Assembly: GCF_000420345.1 (NCBI RefSeq)
Contig: NZ_ATUT01000015.1
Location: 1 to 52,793 of the forward strand
DNA: 52,793 bases
Direction of reading: 5' to 3'
Source: Faecalicoccus pleomorphus DSM 20574
GTDB taxonomy: Bacteria > Bacillota_I > Bacilli_A > Erysipelotrichales > Erysipelotrichaceae
This document shows, piece after piece, positions 15,121 to 23,462 of this stretch. Under the pieces are notes generated by a model, which saw only the letters and a program-made list of their open reading frames with translations, was not told where the DNA came from and ran no database searches. A program made the position numbers and the translations under genes. Each line of letters begins with the position of its first letter. The stretch's first letter is position 1.

Positions 15121-16449
15121 ATGCCAAAACAAAATCCATTATTAAACATCATAAAACGACAAAAACAAGGAGAAGCTGTGGGAATTTATTCTTGTTGTTC
15201 CAGTAACAGCTTTGTCATTGAAGCGGCTATTGAAACCGCAAAAAAACAAAATTCATGTGTATTGATTGAATCAACGGCCAACCAGGTGGATCAAAACGGC
15301 GGTTATTCAGGAATGACTCCTAAAGATTTCTATAAATACTGTCTGGATGTCGCCGGTAAAGTAGGACTGGACAAAGATCGCATTTTCTTAGGTGGCGATC
15401 ACTTAGGGCCACTCACCGTCAGCAACAAACCAGAAGCCGAAGCCATGGATTACGCCAAAACACTGGTTCATGATTATGTTCGTGCCGGATTCACAAAGAT
15501 TCATATCGACACCAGCATGAAAGTGGCCGATGATGATCCAAATACACGTTTAAGTGATGAGACGATTGCCCGTCGTGGTGCGACACTGGCAAAAGTTTGT
15601 GAAGAAGCTTATCAGGAACTTTTACAGGAAAATCCTGATGCAATCCATCCGGTGTATATCGTAGGAAGTGAAGTGCCGATTCCTGGCGGAGCTGTAGAAG
15701 AAGATGCCGGCATGCAGGTGACAAAGCCGGAAGATTTTAAATCAACCGTACAAACCTTTGAAAAAGCCTTTGAAGATATGGGTATTCAGGATGCATGGCA
15801 ATACGTTATGGCAGCTGTTGTACAACCAGGTGTAGAGGAAAAAGATGCCGGTTGCGAAGAATATGACAGAGAAAGAGCCAAAGATCTTATGGCCAGCATC
15901 AAAGAATTCGATAATTTAGTGTTTGAAGGTCACTCGACAGACTATCAGACCAAATATAAATTAAAAGAACTGATTGAAGATGGTGTAGGTATCTTAAAAG
16001 TAGGTCCGGGATTAACATATGCTGCTCGTGAAGGTATCTTCAGTCTTTGCTGCATCGAAGAAGAACTGGCGCAGGTTTACGATTTTGAAACCAGTCACTT
16101 CAAAGAAGTCTTAGATGAAGTCATGTTAGAAAATCCAGGTAAATGGGCACCATATTATCATGGCACCGAAAAAGAAATTGCCTTTAAGAGAAAATATTCT
16201 TTCTCCGATCGTTCTCGCTACTATATGCCAAATCCAAAAGTACAAGATGCTTTAAACAAATTGCTGAATAACTTAAAAGAACATCCGGTATCACTTCCAT
16301 TGTTGTCACAATATATGCCAATCCAATATACACTGGTTCGTGAAGGCAAGCTGGAAAACACACCGGAAGCATTGATCAAAGCACGTGTAGCATATACAAT
16401 CGAAGAATATACATTCGCGACAAAACAGGAACAATTAGTAAACGAATAA
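15121..16449 (+). CDS. GatZ/KbaZ family protein (tagatose-bisphosphate aldolase subunit or tagatose-6-phosphate 4-epimerase)
   Basis: A 442-residue protein of the GatZ/KbaZ family. Typical stretches are GIYSCCSSN near 21, VLIESTANQVDQNGGY near 47, GGDHLGP near 97 and FEGHSTDYQT near 265. In E. coli these proteins are non-catalytic partners of the GatY/KbaY aldolase. Other members are reported as tagatose-6-phosphate/fructose-6-phosphate 4-epimerases. No GatY/KbaY and no tagatose-6-phosphate kinase is encoded in this window, and agaS, which makes tagatose-6-phosphate, is about 7 kb away. That favours epimerase activity as an inference. It is a single-gene unit with a strong ribosome binding site. 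Confidence 0.88.
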   Translation: MPKQNPLLNIIKRQKQGEAVGIYSCCSSNSFVIEAAIETAKKQNSCVLIESTANQVDQNGGYSGMTPKDFYKYCLDVAGKVGLDKDRIFLGGDHLGPLTVSNKPEAEAMDYAKTLVHDYVRAGFTKIHIDTSMKVADDDPNTRLSDETIARRGATLAKVCEEAYQELLQENPDAIHPVYIVGSEVPIPGGAVEEDAGMQVTKPEDFKSTVQTFEKAFEDMGIQDAWQYVMAAVVQPGVEEKDAGCEEYDRERAKDLMASIKEFDNLVFEGHSTDYQTKYKLKELIEDGVGILKVGPGLTYAAREGIFSLCCIEEELAQVYDFETSHFKEVLDEVMLENPGKWAPYYHGTEKEIAFKRKYSFSDRSRYYMPNPKVQDALNKLLNNLKEHPVSLPLLSQYMPIQYTLVREGKLENTPEALIKARVAYTIEEYTFATKQEQLVNE

Positions 16450-16490
16450 GACTGATACATTTCAGCCTTTTCTTATGCTAAAATGAAGAC

Positions 16491-17372
16491 ATGAACAAGA
16501 ACACGTTAAAACAGATCATACTAGCTATTAATGAATCCAGTTTGGAAAGTCAGTCAAGAGAAGAACTCATCGAAAGAGTCCGGGAAAGAACAGAAATTTC
16601 AAAAACAACGATTATGCAGGCCATCGATCTATTGTATCAACACAAAGCACTGGAATGGTTACAGGATGAAGTCGATCTCTTTCCTTGTGCTGTTATTTTT
16701 GCTCGTTCCAGACCCAACAGTATTACCGAAGTCTTGTCCTATTGGCAAATGTTTCATGCTGATGCATCCTTTTGGAAAGACAATGGATTTGAAATCAAGG
16801 ACAAAAAAATCTTATATTATATCGAACAAATGGAAAAAGAAGATCCCACAAAAATTGTCAGTGATACATTATCGATCCTATATACCGATTCCATCATTCA
16901 TAAAGGCAAACATATCCCTTATAAAAATGAAGATCGAAGAATCGTTCCCCTAAAAAACAAAGGCTTTCTTTATTCAGTCATGCCAAAAAAAGGTATTCCT
17001 ACGAACCGCGATATTTCCAAAGATCTGCAAGTCTATTTCAAGGATACTTTGATGCATGAATTTGATCGTACCTGCCCTATTTGTGGGATTCATATGCCTC
17101 ATATGTTAATTGCCAGCCATATCAAACCGTTCCGAGATTGTGCTCATATCTTTGAAGCGGCTGATCATAATAACGGATTACTGCTTTGTCGAAATCATGA
17201 TTTTCTATTTGATCAAGGCTACATCAGTTACCAGGACGATGGCAAACTGATTATTTCAAAACACTTAAAACATCCGGAACATTACAATCTAAATGATTTA
17301 AATCCTAAATATATGAGCGAAAACAGAAAGCTCTATATGGATTATCATAGAAAACACATCTTTCAATACTAA
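16491..17372 (+). CDS. HNH endonuclease-domain protein with N-terminal helical region
   Basis: A 293-residue protein. The C-terminal third (about 195-275) is an HNH_2-type nuclease: a CPICGIH zinc knuckle, ASHIKPF with the first catalytic His, NNGLLLCRNHD with the N-H pair, then FDQGYISYQDDGKLIIS. The first 60 residues look like a DNA-binding helix-turn-helix (ERTEISKTTIMQAIDLLYQH). Such HNH_2 proteins often occur alone or in restriction-type loci; no methylase or partner is adjacent. The ATG at 16491 has a weak ribosome binding site, so expression may be low. Function is not known. Confidence 0.75.
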   Translation: MNKNTLKQIILAINESSLESQSREELIERVRERTEISKTTIMQAIDLLYQHKALEWLQDEVDLFPCAVIFARSRPNSITEVLSYWQMFHADASFWKDNGFEIKDKKILYYIEQMEKEDPTKIVSDTLSILYTDSIIHKGKHIPYKNEDRRIVPLKNKGFLYSVMPKKGIPTNRDISKDLQVYFKDTLMHEFDRTCPICGIHMPHMLIASHIKPFRDCAHIFEAADHNNGLLLCRNHDFLFDQGYISYQDDGKLIISKHLKHPEHYNLNDLNPKYMSENRKLYMDYHRKHIFQY

Positions 17373-17394
17373 AGCAGCCAAGTACTGCTTTTTT
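17371..17394 (+). terminator. Intrinsic terminator of the HNH gene
   Basis: AAAGCAG (17371-17377) and CTGCTTT (17385-17391) with a 7-base loop, continuing into a T run. Confidence 0.65.
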
Positions 17395-17527
17395 CATATA
17401 ATTAACTAAGATAGTCAAAATTATAACATATTATGCCAATCGACTTTCTATTTTATATAAGAATTGATACAGTAAAGAAAAGAAAACAATGTATTATCCT
17501 ATTTTTGACTAAAATGGTAAGGAGGAC

Positions 17528-17713
17528 ATAATAAAGAAATATTTACTCGTTTTAGCTGGAATACTTACTTATTTTCTTTTTGATGCGCTACTATACTCTT
17601 TAAAAATAGATCAAACAACAGTTTTTATGATTCAAAGCATAATCGCAATTATCTTACTGATTCTCTTTATAGGACTCTATGCATATTCCATTCGAAGAAA
17701 ACATACTGTCTAG
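17528..17713 (+). CDS. Small two-helix membrane peptide with AUA in place of a start codon
   Basis: An open frame of about 60 residues follows a strong AAGGAGG site (17518-17525). The frame has no ATG, GTG or TTG at the right distance: it reads ATA ATA AAG AAA TAT from 17528. It encodes KKYLLVLAGILTYFLFDALLY-like and then MIQSIIAIILLILFIGLYAY-like hydrophobic stretches and ends with a basic RRKH tail. The codon after the ribosome binding site is probably a mutated ATG or a rare AUA start. Either the gene is silenced or it is inefficiently translated. An internal ATG at residue 34 would leave only the second helix. Confidence 0.45.
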   Translation: MIKKYLLVLAGILTYFLFDALLYSLKIDQTTVFMIQSIIAIILLILFIGLYAYSIRRKHTV

Positions 17714-17719
17714 AATTTA

Positions 17720-17983
17720 ATGTTTAATCCTTCATTTTCTATTGATGGGTGCTTATCAAATCATCTTATTCATTTATTGAAACAAGTCAAAGGAGAAGAA
17801 ATTAAACAATGGATTTATAGAGTTTTACTTGCCATAGCGTTGATCAGTTATCCTGTTACTAAGCTTTTCCCTGCTTATAAAGATATCATTCAACCGATTA
17901 CTTTGCCATTTTGTATTATTTTTTTAATATGGTTTCTTTATAAGTTATTTATGGAAAAGAAATCAAAGAAAGATCATCAATAA
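17720..17983 (+). CDS. Small membrane protein, unknown function
   Basis: Up to 87 residues, ending in two hydrophobic segments (about 32-50 and 58-78) and a basic KKSKKDHQ tail. The ATG at 17720 has no ribosome binding site. A good AAAGGAG site lies at 17789-17795 and is followed after five bases by in-frame ATT (17801), which would give about 60 residues beginning KQWIYRVLLAIAL. This repeats the situation in the preceding small ORF, which also lacks a normal start after its ribosome binding site. Probable membrane peptide; start unresolved. Confidence 0.45.
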   Translation: MFNPSFSIDGCLSNHLIHLLKQVKGEEIKQWIYRVLLAIALISYPVTKLFPAYKDIIQPITLPFCIIFLIWFLYKLFMEKKSKKDHQ

Positions 17984-17985
17984 AA

Positions 17986-18021
17986 AAAAAGGCCCTGATT
18001 AGCATTGATCAGGACCTTTTT
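17986..18021. terminator. Bidirectional intrinsic terminator
   Basis: A stem with arms AAGG-CCTGAT and ATCAGG-CCTT around a TAGCATTG-like loop, with A and T runs on both sides. It separates the small ORFs from the convergent gene at 18029. Confidence 0.75.
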
Positions 18022-18028
18022 GGTGTTA

Positions 18029-18586
18029 TTATTGTTTTACTTTCTTTGCGAGTACAAAGAAATCAAATAAAGCATATAATAAGGCAGCAGCAGCTAAAAT
18101 ATAGTTGATGATCATCGCAACGCCTGTGTATTGTTCTTCTAAACAGTTTAAGACCAATAAAACAGCTAGAACAAGGAATAGGAAACCTTTTAATGCGATC
18201 TTATTGGTTTCCATTCCCATTTCTGCTTCGATTCGGCCAATCTTTTTCTCCGGTTTAAAATCTTTATAGACTGTCAAATTTCGTAGAAAACGTCTAAATT
18301 GAAATTCCATAAAGACATAAAGAACAACACCGATTCCAATACACACTGCAATCGATAAATTAAAGGCATAAGAAATGATAGCTCCGATGATACCAATCGC
18401 AAAACGCATACTGTAGAAGTTATACGTCTTCTCTACATCTTTTATCAGATATCCATTTTTTGAGAATCGATCAAAATAGATCGGACGATCTTTCGCATCA
18501 TAAAATACATTGATGCCACTGACTTTTTGTTCCGTATCTTTCTTCTTGGAAACAGGTCTTCTTCTTTGATTCATTCGATTTGCCAT
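18029..18586 (-). CDS. Four-helix membrane protein, paralogue of the protein at 25508
   Basis: A 185-residue protein: basic N-terminus (NQRRRPVSKKK), a GINVFYDAKDRPIYFDRF segment, two membrane helices at about 57-95, a cytoplasmic loop with an FRRFLRNLTVYKDFKPE segment, and two more helices at about 130-180. The same plan and several local matches occur in the protein at 25508-26074: an N-YxDxKxRxIY box, a FLEF/FMEF-F-FL segment, then a phosphate-sized cytoplasmic loop. I do not recognise the family. It is 7 bases after the gene at 18594 and probably cotranscribed with it. Confidence 0.6.
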   Translation of the reverse strand: MANRMNQRRRPVSKKKDTEQKVSGINVFYDAKDRPIYFDRFSKNGYLIKDVEKTYNFYSMRFAIGIIGAIISYAFNLSIAVCIGIGVVLYVFMEFQFRRFLRNLTVYKDFKPEKKIGRIEAEMGMETNKIALKGFLFLVLAVLLVLNCLEEQYTGVAMIINYILAAAALLYALFDFFVLAKKVKQ

Positions 18587-18593
18587 AATTCTC

Positions 18594-19151
18594 TTAACCC
18601 CACGTTACTACTTCTTCTTCATCTTTTTCTTTTTCCTTGAAACTATCATAAGGTGTCAGCCAACCGGAATCCGCCGGCTCATTTGTTCCTTCCAGAATCG
18701 TACCGCATTCTTTCATAAAATCTGTTTCTGAAAGCTTCGGTCCTACCTTATTTGTCTTGGTAAAAGAAGGTTTTTTATTGATCTGCATCAACATGCTTTT
18801 GGTAACCATATAGTTGGCATCGTGCTTTTTTCCGGTAAAGTAAGCCACTTCATTCAAAAGAACCTGACAAAATTGTTTGACCATACCCATATCGATATTA
18901 CTGCGGAAAATAATAAATGCAATACGATTATTAGTAATTTTTAATGCTTGTGAAAACGTAAATTTATTTACAATATTTGTCAAACATTCTTCCTGAATTT
19001 TTTCAATATAAGGTAGATAGTCTGGATCGTTTCGCATCAACTCTTCATCTTTTATGATCTCAAAATACAAAGTTGGATGCACACTGCAATGTTTAAAGAT
19101 AGCTCCCCGTAAATCGGTTACATATAAAACCGGATATGTCTTATCACTCAT
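18594..19151 (-). CDS. Conserved hypothetical cytoplasmic protein
   Basis: A soluble protein of about 185 residues with no membrane segment or signal. It starts KTYPVLYVTDLRGAIF, has a central helical part (FCQVLLNEVAYFTGKKHDANYM) and an acidic C-terminus (KEKEKDEEE). ATG at 19151 is preferred over TTG at 19157, as it has eight bases from the GAGG site. A TATAAT box at 19188-19193 lies upstream. I recognise no family. Pairing with a membrane protein gene suggests a membrane-associated role, but that is only context. Confidence 0.55.
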   Translation of the reverse strand: MSDKTYPVLYVTDLRGAIFKHCSVHPTLYFEIIKDEELMRNDPDYLPYIEKIQEECLTNIVNKFTFSQALKITNNRIAFIIFRSNIDMGMVKQFCQVLLNEVAYFTGKKHDANYMVTKSMLMQINKKPSFTKTNKVGPKLSETDFMKECGTILEGTNEPADSGWLTPYDSFKEKEKDEEEVVTWG

Positions 19152-19229
19152 TGTCAAAACCTCACATTTTTAAAAATCACTACGCATATTATAAACGCTA
19201 ATGCAAACTTTAGCATCTATAATATGAGT

Positions 19230-19261
19230 AAAAGGATGTGAACATCAGCTCACACCCTTTT
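19230..19261 (-). terminator. Intrinsic terminator of the EIIB-EIIC-EIID (aga-type) operon
   Basis: AAAAGG-A-TGTGA pairs with TCACA-C-CCTTTT, leaving one internal mismatch, around a short loop. It follows the EIID stop on the minus strand. Confidence 0.75.
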
Positions 19262-19287
19262 AAGATCAAGAATATACCAATGTTTTT

Positions 19288-20289
19288 TTATTCAGGCATT
19301 TCTACGTTGATGCCTTCTTCAGCTAACTGATCTACAACACCCTGTGTTGCATCCCAAGCCTGCTGACCAGTCTTTTCAGCTGGAGCTGGAGCTGGATATT
19401 CATACCACTGAATCAATGGATTGTATCCACCGTTGATTCCAGCACCGTTTTCATCGATAGCCTGAGAGTTACCTGTCCAGATACCTAATGCTGTACCGGC
19501 AATACCGCAAACTAAGATCAAAACGATACATTTGATTGGAGTCCAACCTTTTTTGATCAATGCATACAAACCGCAAGTGATCAATAAAGGAATCAGTTTA
19601 GGCATAATTCCATCTAACAAAGACTGTACGTTGATTGCAGGATCAGCAATGGCAATACGTAAAGAAGTAGAACCATAGTTGGCAATCAAAGCACCTACAG
19701 TGAAGATACCTAAAATGCTGGCAGCACGTGTAAATTCTTTAGCGTTAGAAGTTAACATTCCAACAGCAGAAGTACCTAAGTTGTAAGACCAGTGCATTAA
19801 GAAATAACGAATGGCAAACTGTACAGCGTTAAATACAACCAAGAAAATTACAGCACCTAAGATAGAAGCTTGTTCCAAAGCCAAGTTAGCAGTGATACCA
19901 CCAACGATTGGAACTAATGTCAACCAGAACAAGGCATCACCGATACCACCTAAAGGTCCGGCAGCTGAAATACGTACGGAACGAATGGTAGCTGTATCAA
20001 CTTTGTTCTGTTCCAAAGACAATACGATACCCATAACAAATGTTACTAAGAATGGGTGTGTATTCAGGAAGTCCAGGTTATGAGCCATTGAAGCTTTTAA
20101 GTCTTCTTTGTTTGTATGGATCTTTTTCAGACCTGGTAAAATACCCCATAACCATCCACAAGCTTGCATACGTTCATAGTTGAAGGAAGCCTGTAAGAAG
20201 CAAGACATCCATACCATTTTATTCAAGGTTTTCTTATCCAGCTTTGGAGCCGGAGTCAGATCTTGATATCTTTCAGGAATATTATATGC
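19288..20289 (-). CDS. PTS mannose-family EIID (probable N-acetylgalactosamine/galactosamine system)
   Basis: About 333 residues from ATG at 20289, which follows GGAGG and overlaps the EIIC stop region. Signatures are KMVWMSCFLQASFNYERMQACGW-like at the N-terminus, the RISAAGPLGGIGDALFW segment near 115 and C-terminal helices. The tail after the last helix (about 280-333) is long and rich in Pro, Ala and Glu, with PAPAPAE; most EIID proteins end sooner. The tail is cytoplasmic or exposed and of unknown role. Substrate is inferred from agaS, nagB and the GatZ/KbaZ gene nearby. Confidence 0.92.
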   Translation of the reverse strand, partial: AYNIPERYQDLTPAPKLDKKTLNKMVWMSCFLQASFNYERMQACGWLWGILPGLKKIHTNKEDLKASMAHNLDFLNTHPFLVTFVMGIVLSLEQNKVDTATIRSVRISAAGPLGGIGDALFWLTLVPIVGGITANLALEQASILGAVIFLVVFNAVQFAIRYFLMHWSYNLGTSAVGMLTSNAKEFTRAASILGIFTVGALIANYGSTSLRIAIADPAINVQSLLDGIMPKLIPLLITCGLYALIKKGWTPIKCIVLILVCGIAGTALGIWTGNSQAIDENGAGINGGYNPLIQWYEYPAPAPAEKTGQQAWDATQGVVDQLAEEGINVEMPE

Positions 20290-21103
20290 CATCAGTAAAA
20301 CCTCCTGCATTTGATCCAGCGTTTTCTTTGATTCTTGTGTTCATCTGGTAATCATACAATGCGATAGCTAAACCAACCATTGCACACATTAACAATGTAG
20401 CACCTGACATTCCCGGTACGGCAGCACAGATGTTTGCCATAACGAAACCAGCCAGTAAGAATCCCCACATTTCGCCGGACATCATAACCTTCATCAGGAT
20501 AGCGAATCCGACAAACTTCATAGCACCACCGGCAGCATCCAAACCAGCCATCAACCAAGACCACTGGAAGGAGAATGAACGCAAGCTGTCACCTAAAGCA
20601 GCAGCTCCCATAACACCGGCAACGGCCAATACACCAAACAGAATACCTAAGATAGCCATTTCTGTGTAGTTGATCATTGCGATACCTTTTGTATCGGCTT
20701 CTTCAGCACACTTGTCAGCTTTAGCCATCAGACCAGACATGATCGTAAATGTCAAAGTAACAGCATACTGTCCAAATACAGCAAATGGGATAGCCAAACC
20801 GACAGCCAACCCAACACCGTCAGCTGTAGGTTCAAGACCCATTGAAATAGCAAATGCAGCAGTCATGATCGTACCCATGATTGCGTTCGGAGGCTGAGCT
20901 CCACCGATAGGCATACTACCAATCTGAACCAACTGGTAAGCACCACCAACAACAACACCAAGTTCGAAGTTTCCAAGGATAGCTCCCATGATCGGACCTA
21001 AAACAACTGGCTGATACAAGGATTCCAAGAAACTAAACTGGTCGATACCCATAATGAAAGCTACAACGAAGATCATTATAGCCTGAATTACAGAAATCTC
21101 CAT
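20282..21103 (-). CDS. PTS mannose-family EIIC (probable N-acetylgalactosamine/galactosamine system)
   Basis: A 273-residue polytopic protein. It begins with ISVIQAIMIFVVAFIMGIDQF, then GPIMGAILGNFELGVVVGGAYQLV and the GSMPIGGAQPPNAIMG segment conserved in EIIC-Man channels. About eight to nine hydrophobic helices follow. It lies between EIIB and EIID and overlaps the EIID start. Sequence alone does not fix the sugar. Confidence 0.92.
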   Translation of the reverse strand: MEISVIQAIMIFVVAFIMGIDQFSFLESLYQPVVLGPIMGAILGNFELGVVVGGAYQLVQIGSMPIGGAQPPNAIMGTIMTAAFAISMGLEPTADGVGLAVGLAIPFAVFGQYAVTLTFTIMSGLMAKADKCAEEADTKGIAMINYTEMAILGILFGVLAVAGVMGAAALGDSLRSFSFQWSWLMAGLDAAGGAMKFVGFAILMKVMMSGEMWGFLLAGFVMANICAAVPGMSGATLLMCAMVGLAIALYDYQMNTRIKENAGSNAGGFTDGI

Positions 21104-21127
21104 TATGTTCTCCTTTCAAATTAACTT

Positions 21128-21604
21128 TTACTTGAATAACTTATCCAATTTTTCAACTGCAGTGTCCGGTACACGCTGAATTTCTAATTCAACACCCAGC
21201 TCCTGCAATTTTTTAAAGCAGGCAACGTCGTCATCGTTTACGGCTACAGAAGTCGCAACCTGACGTTTACCTTCTGCCATGTGCATGTTTCCAATATTTA
21301 CTTTCTTAATTGGAACACCACCTTCCACAAGCTTTAATACATCCTGTGGATTTTCGCAGATGATAAAGATCTTCTGAGCAGGGCTTGCTTTTCCGATAAT
21401 GTCGATCGTCTTCTGGATAGTGAAGAAACGAGTCTGTGCATAAGCCGGAGCAGCCATGTTCATCAATCCCTGACGGAATTCATCACCTGCAACTGCGTCA
21501 TTGGCAACTAACAGTAAGTTGGCTCCTAAAACACCAGACCACTGTGTTGCGACCTGACCATGAATCAAACGATTGTCGATTCGAGTTAATAAAATGTTTG
21601 GCAT
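21128..21604 (-). CDS. PTS mannose-family EIIB (probable N-acetylgalactosamine/galactosamine system)
   Basis: About 158 residues from the ATG at 21604, which follows AAAGGAGAG; the frame is open further upstream but without a better site. The phosphoacceptor His is in RIDNRLIHGQ near residue 15. An NIGNMH turn is present near 100. It is first in the operon EIIB-EIIC-EIID and shares its upstream region with the AraC gene. Its leader contains a near-consensus cre site. The EIIA for the set is encoded downstream of agaS on the other side of the regulator. Confidence 0.93.
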   Translation of the reverse strand: MPNILLTRIDNRLIHGQVATQWSGVLGANLLLVANDAVAGDEFRQGLMNMAAPAYAQTRFFTIQKTIDIIGKASPAQKIFIICENPQDVLKLVEGGVPIKKVNIGNMHMAEGKRQVATSVAVNDDDVACFKKLQELGVELEIQRVPDTAVEKLDKLFK

Positions 21605-21620
21605 ATTCTCTCTCCTTTCA

Positions 21621-21635
21621 TGATAGCGCTTTCTT
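21621..21635 (-). promoter_or_regulatory. Candidate CcpA (cre) site in the EIIB leader
   Basis: AAGAAAGCGCTATCA on the minus strand differs at one position from WTGNAANCGNWNNCA. It lies downstream of the -10 at 21659-21664 and upstream of the ribosome binding site. That is a roadblock position for catabolite repression of the PTS operon. Confidence 0.5.
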
Positions 21636-21658
21636 TCCACGAAAATCTATCTGTAATT

Positions 21659-21664
21659 ATTATA
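21659..21664 (-). promoter_or_regulatory. -10 element of the EIIB-EIIC-EIID operon
   Basis: TATAAT on the minus strand, 55 bases upstream of the EIIB start. The -35 position (AAGGAA at 17 bases) is poor and overlaps the -35 of the divergent AraC promoter, which suits activator dependence. Confidence 0.45.
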
Positions 21665-21685
21665 GTATCATCGCACTGTTTTTCC

Positions 21686-21714
21686 TTTACACATTTTATT
21701 TATAAGTTTATACT
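21686..21714 (+). promoter_or_regulatory. Sigma-A promoter of the AraC-family regulator
   Basis: TTTACA (21686-21691), a 17-base spacer and TATACT (21709-21714); each box matches 5 of 6. It predicts a leader of about 100 bases before the regulator. Confidence 0.5.
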
Positions 21715-21819
21715 TTTTATTAAAGAAATGTAATTTGTAATTAAAAGCCATAAACATTAACTCTTTTACAGAGAAAATATCACAAATTATCTTTAATTAA
21801 CGGAAAGGTTGTTAAATCT

Positions 21820-22980
21820 ATGTTAAAACGAACTACAAATTATCTCTTTCAAACGTTTGGAAGTGTCTTCTATGACATGAAATCTGCCATTCAATATGAA
21901 TCTACAGTTTCTAATTCGCTTTATTTATCCAATAAGGAATTTGATTCCTATTACTATTCCAATGCACCGGTCTATATTGCCTGTGAAAAAGGAATCGTAC
22001 TGTTAGTAGTCAGTAAAGATGGGGTTCAATACGATGAATTTGTCATTCATCGCGTGATTCGTTTACAACCGGGAATCTATTTTAACTTTGTTTCCATTTC
22101 CAATGACAGCAAAGTACAAATTGCTTATGCTCCATCGGGTTTAAACCAAAAGAAGATGAAAGAGCCTTTTATCTATCAACGCATGGTTTCTAAAATCAAT
22201 TTAAAAGAAATTTTAACTTGTTTTTATCAAGTACGTAAATCCAACTATGTCTTCCCCGGTGAAAGCCACGATTATTATGAACTCACTTATATTGATCATG
22301 GAAAACTGGATATGACATTGGATGGTAAGGAATATCATCTAAACAAGTATGATTTGATCATTTATTACCCAGGGCAGTTCCATACTCAAAGTACCGATGA
22401 TGAAAGCACCTGCTCCTATTTGACCATCATGTTTGATATGGAAACAAAGATGGATATTTCTTTGATGAATCGTGTCTTTAAGACAAGAAAAGATATTTAT
22501 AATGTTCTTTCTGCTTTTATGAAAGCTATTCAATCAAAAGATTATTTAAGTGAGGAAATGGCACTGGCATATTTAAAAGAAGTCTTGATCCTTCTCTATC
22601 AGTTTGACACGAAAACCGATGAAGAATCCAACGTCAACCCAATGCAGGAGCATTACGAAAACACCTTGTTGAATGAAATCTTAGTTTTCATCCACAACAA
22701 TATCTTTACCGCTTTTACAGTGGAAGATCTCTGTCAGAAATTTTCGATTTCCAGAAGCAGCCTGCAAAGCTTATTTCGAACCAATATTCATATTACGCCA
22801 AAACATTATATTTCAAACTTAAAGCTTAATCAGGCAAAGCTTTTGATTCAGGAACATAAATATACGATTTCCGAAATATCCGATATGTTAGGCTTTACTT
22901 CGATTCATTACTTCTCTCGAAAGTTTAAACTTCAATATGGATTATCGCCTACCGACTATGCGAAATCGATCAACCAATAA
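21820..22980 (+). CDS. AraC-family transcriptional regulator
   Basis: A 386-residue regulator. The C-terminal 100 residues hold the two helix-turn-helix motifs of AraC/XylS proteins (FTVEDLCQKFSISRSSLQSLF, then ISEISDMLGFTSIHYFSRKFK and GLSPTDY). A central cupin-like sensor region is marked by HDYYELTYIDHGKLDM near 150 and YPGQFHTQS near 188. The N-terminal 120 residues are an additional domain I do not recognise. Placed between EIIB-EIIC-EIID and agaS-EIIA, it probably activates both in response to the imported amino sugar. A terminator shared with the convergent EIIA gene follows. Confidence 0.88.
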   Translation: MLKRTTNYLFQTFGSVFYDMKSAIQYESTVSNSLYLSNKEFDSYYYSNAPVYIACEKGIVLLVVSKDGVQYDEFVIHRVIRLQPGIYFNFVSISNDSKVQIAYAPSGLNQKKMKEPFIYQRMVSKINLKEILTCFYQVRKSNYVFPGESHDYYELTYIDHGKLDMTLDGKEYHLNKYDLIIYYPGQFHTQSTDDESTCSYLTIMFDMETKMDISLMNRVFKTRKDIYNVLSAFMKAIQSKDYLSEEMALAYLKEVLILLYQFDTKTDEESNVNPMQEHYENTLLNEILVFIHNNIFTAFTVEDLCQKFSISRSSLQSLFRTNIHITPKHYISNLKLNQAKLLIQEHKYTISEISDMLGFTSIHYFSRKFKLQYGLSPTDYAKSINQ

Positions 22981-22986
22981 AAAAGG

Positions 22987-23011
22987 TGCGTACCTCAATA
23001 AGAAGTACGCA
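22987..23011. terminator. Bidirectional terminator between araC-type gene and EIIA
   Basis: TGCGTAC (22987-22993) and GTACGCA (23005-23011) form a perfect 7-base stem, flanked by A- and T-rich runs. Confidence 0.7.
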
Positions 23012-23021
23012 TTTCTTTTGA

Positions 23022-23450
23022 TTAAATTCCGTCTGTAGGTTCAACTTGTTCCACTGGTTTATAGACAAAGCGCATTACTTGTTCTTTTCCTACATTCACA
23101 GCGGATTCTGCCAGATCTTTTACACTTTCCGCAAAAGTACGTGTTAAGTTGATTTCCACCAACATACCTAAGTTGGTTCCGGCAATGACTTCTACATTCT
23201 GACGTGGATATCCGATTTCCACAGCCGTTTTAAAAGGAGAACCCCCGGCAAGATCACTCAATACGATGATTTCTTCGCATTCTTTTAATGAATCCATGGC
23301 ATCTGTCAATTTTTTAGCTAAATCTTCTGTAGAATCTGTTTCTTCAAAATCTACTGCCGCATAATTTTTTGGTTCCCCGGCGATCAGCTTCAGACTGCTT
23401 GTCAATCCGGAAGCAAAATGGCCGTGTCCTGTTACGATTAAACCGATCAC
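23022..23450 (-). CDS. PTS mannose-family EIIA (probable N-acetylgalactosamine/galactosamine system)
   Basis: A 142-residue EIIA-Man protein with the phosphoacceptor His in VTGHGHFASG (His9) and the LSDLAGGSPF motif near 65. It is encoded 12 bases after agaS, so the isomerase/deaminase and the phosphocarrier are made together. The EIIB, EIIC and EIID of the same type lie beyond the AraC gene. No other complete EIIA gene is nearby, so it presumably serves that set. Confidence 0.92.
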   Translation of the reverse strand: MIGLIVTGHGHFASGLTSSLKLIAGEPKNYAAVDFEETDSTEDLAKKLTDAMDSLKECEEIIVLSDLAGGSPFKTAVEIGYPRQNVEVIAGTNLGMLVEINLTRTFAESVKDLAESAVNVGKEQVMRFVYKPVEQVEPTDGI

Positions 23451-23462
23451 TCTATTTTCCTC

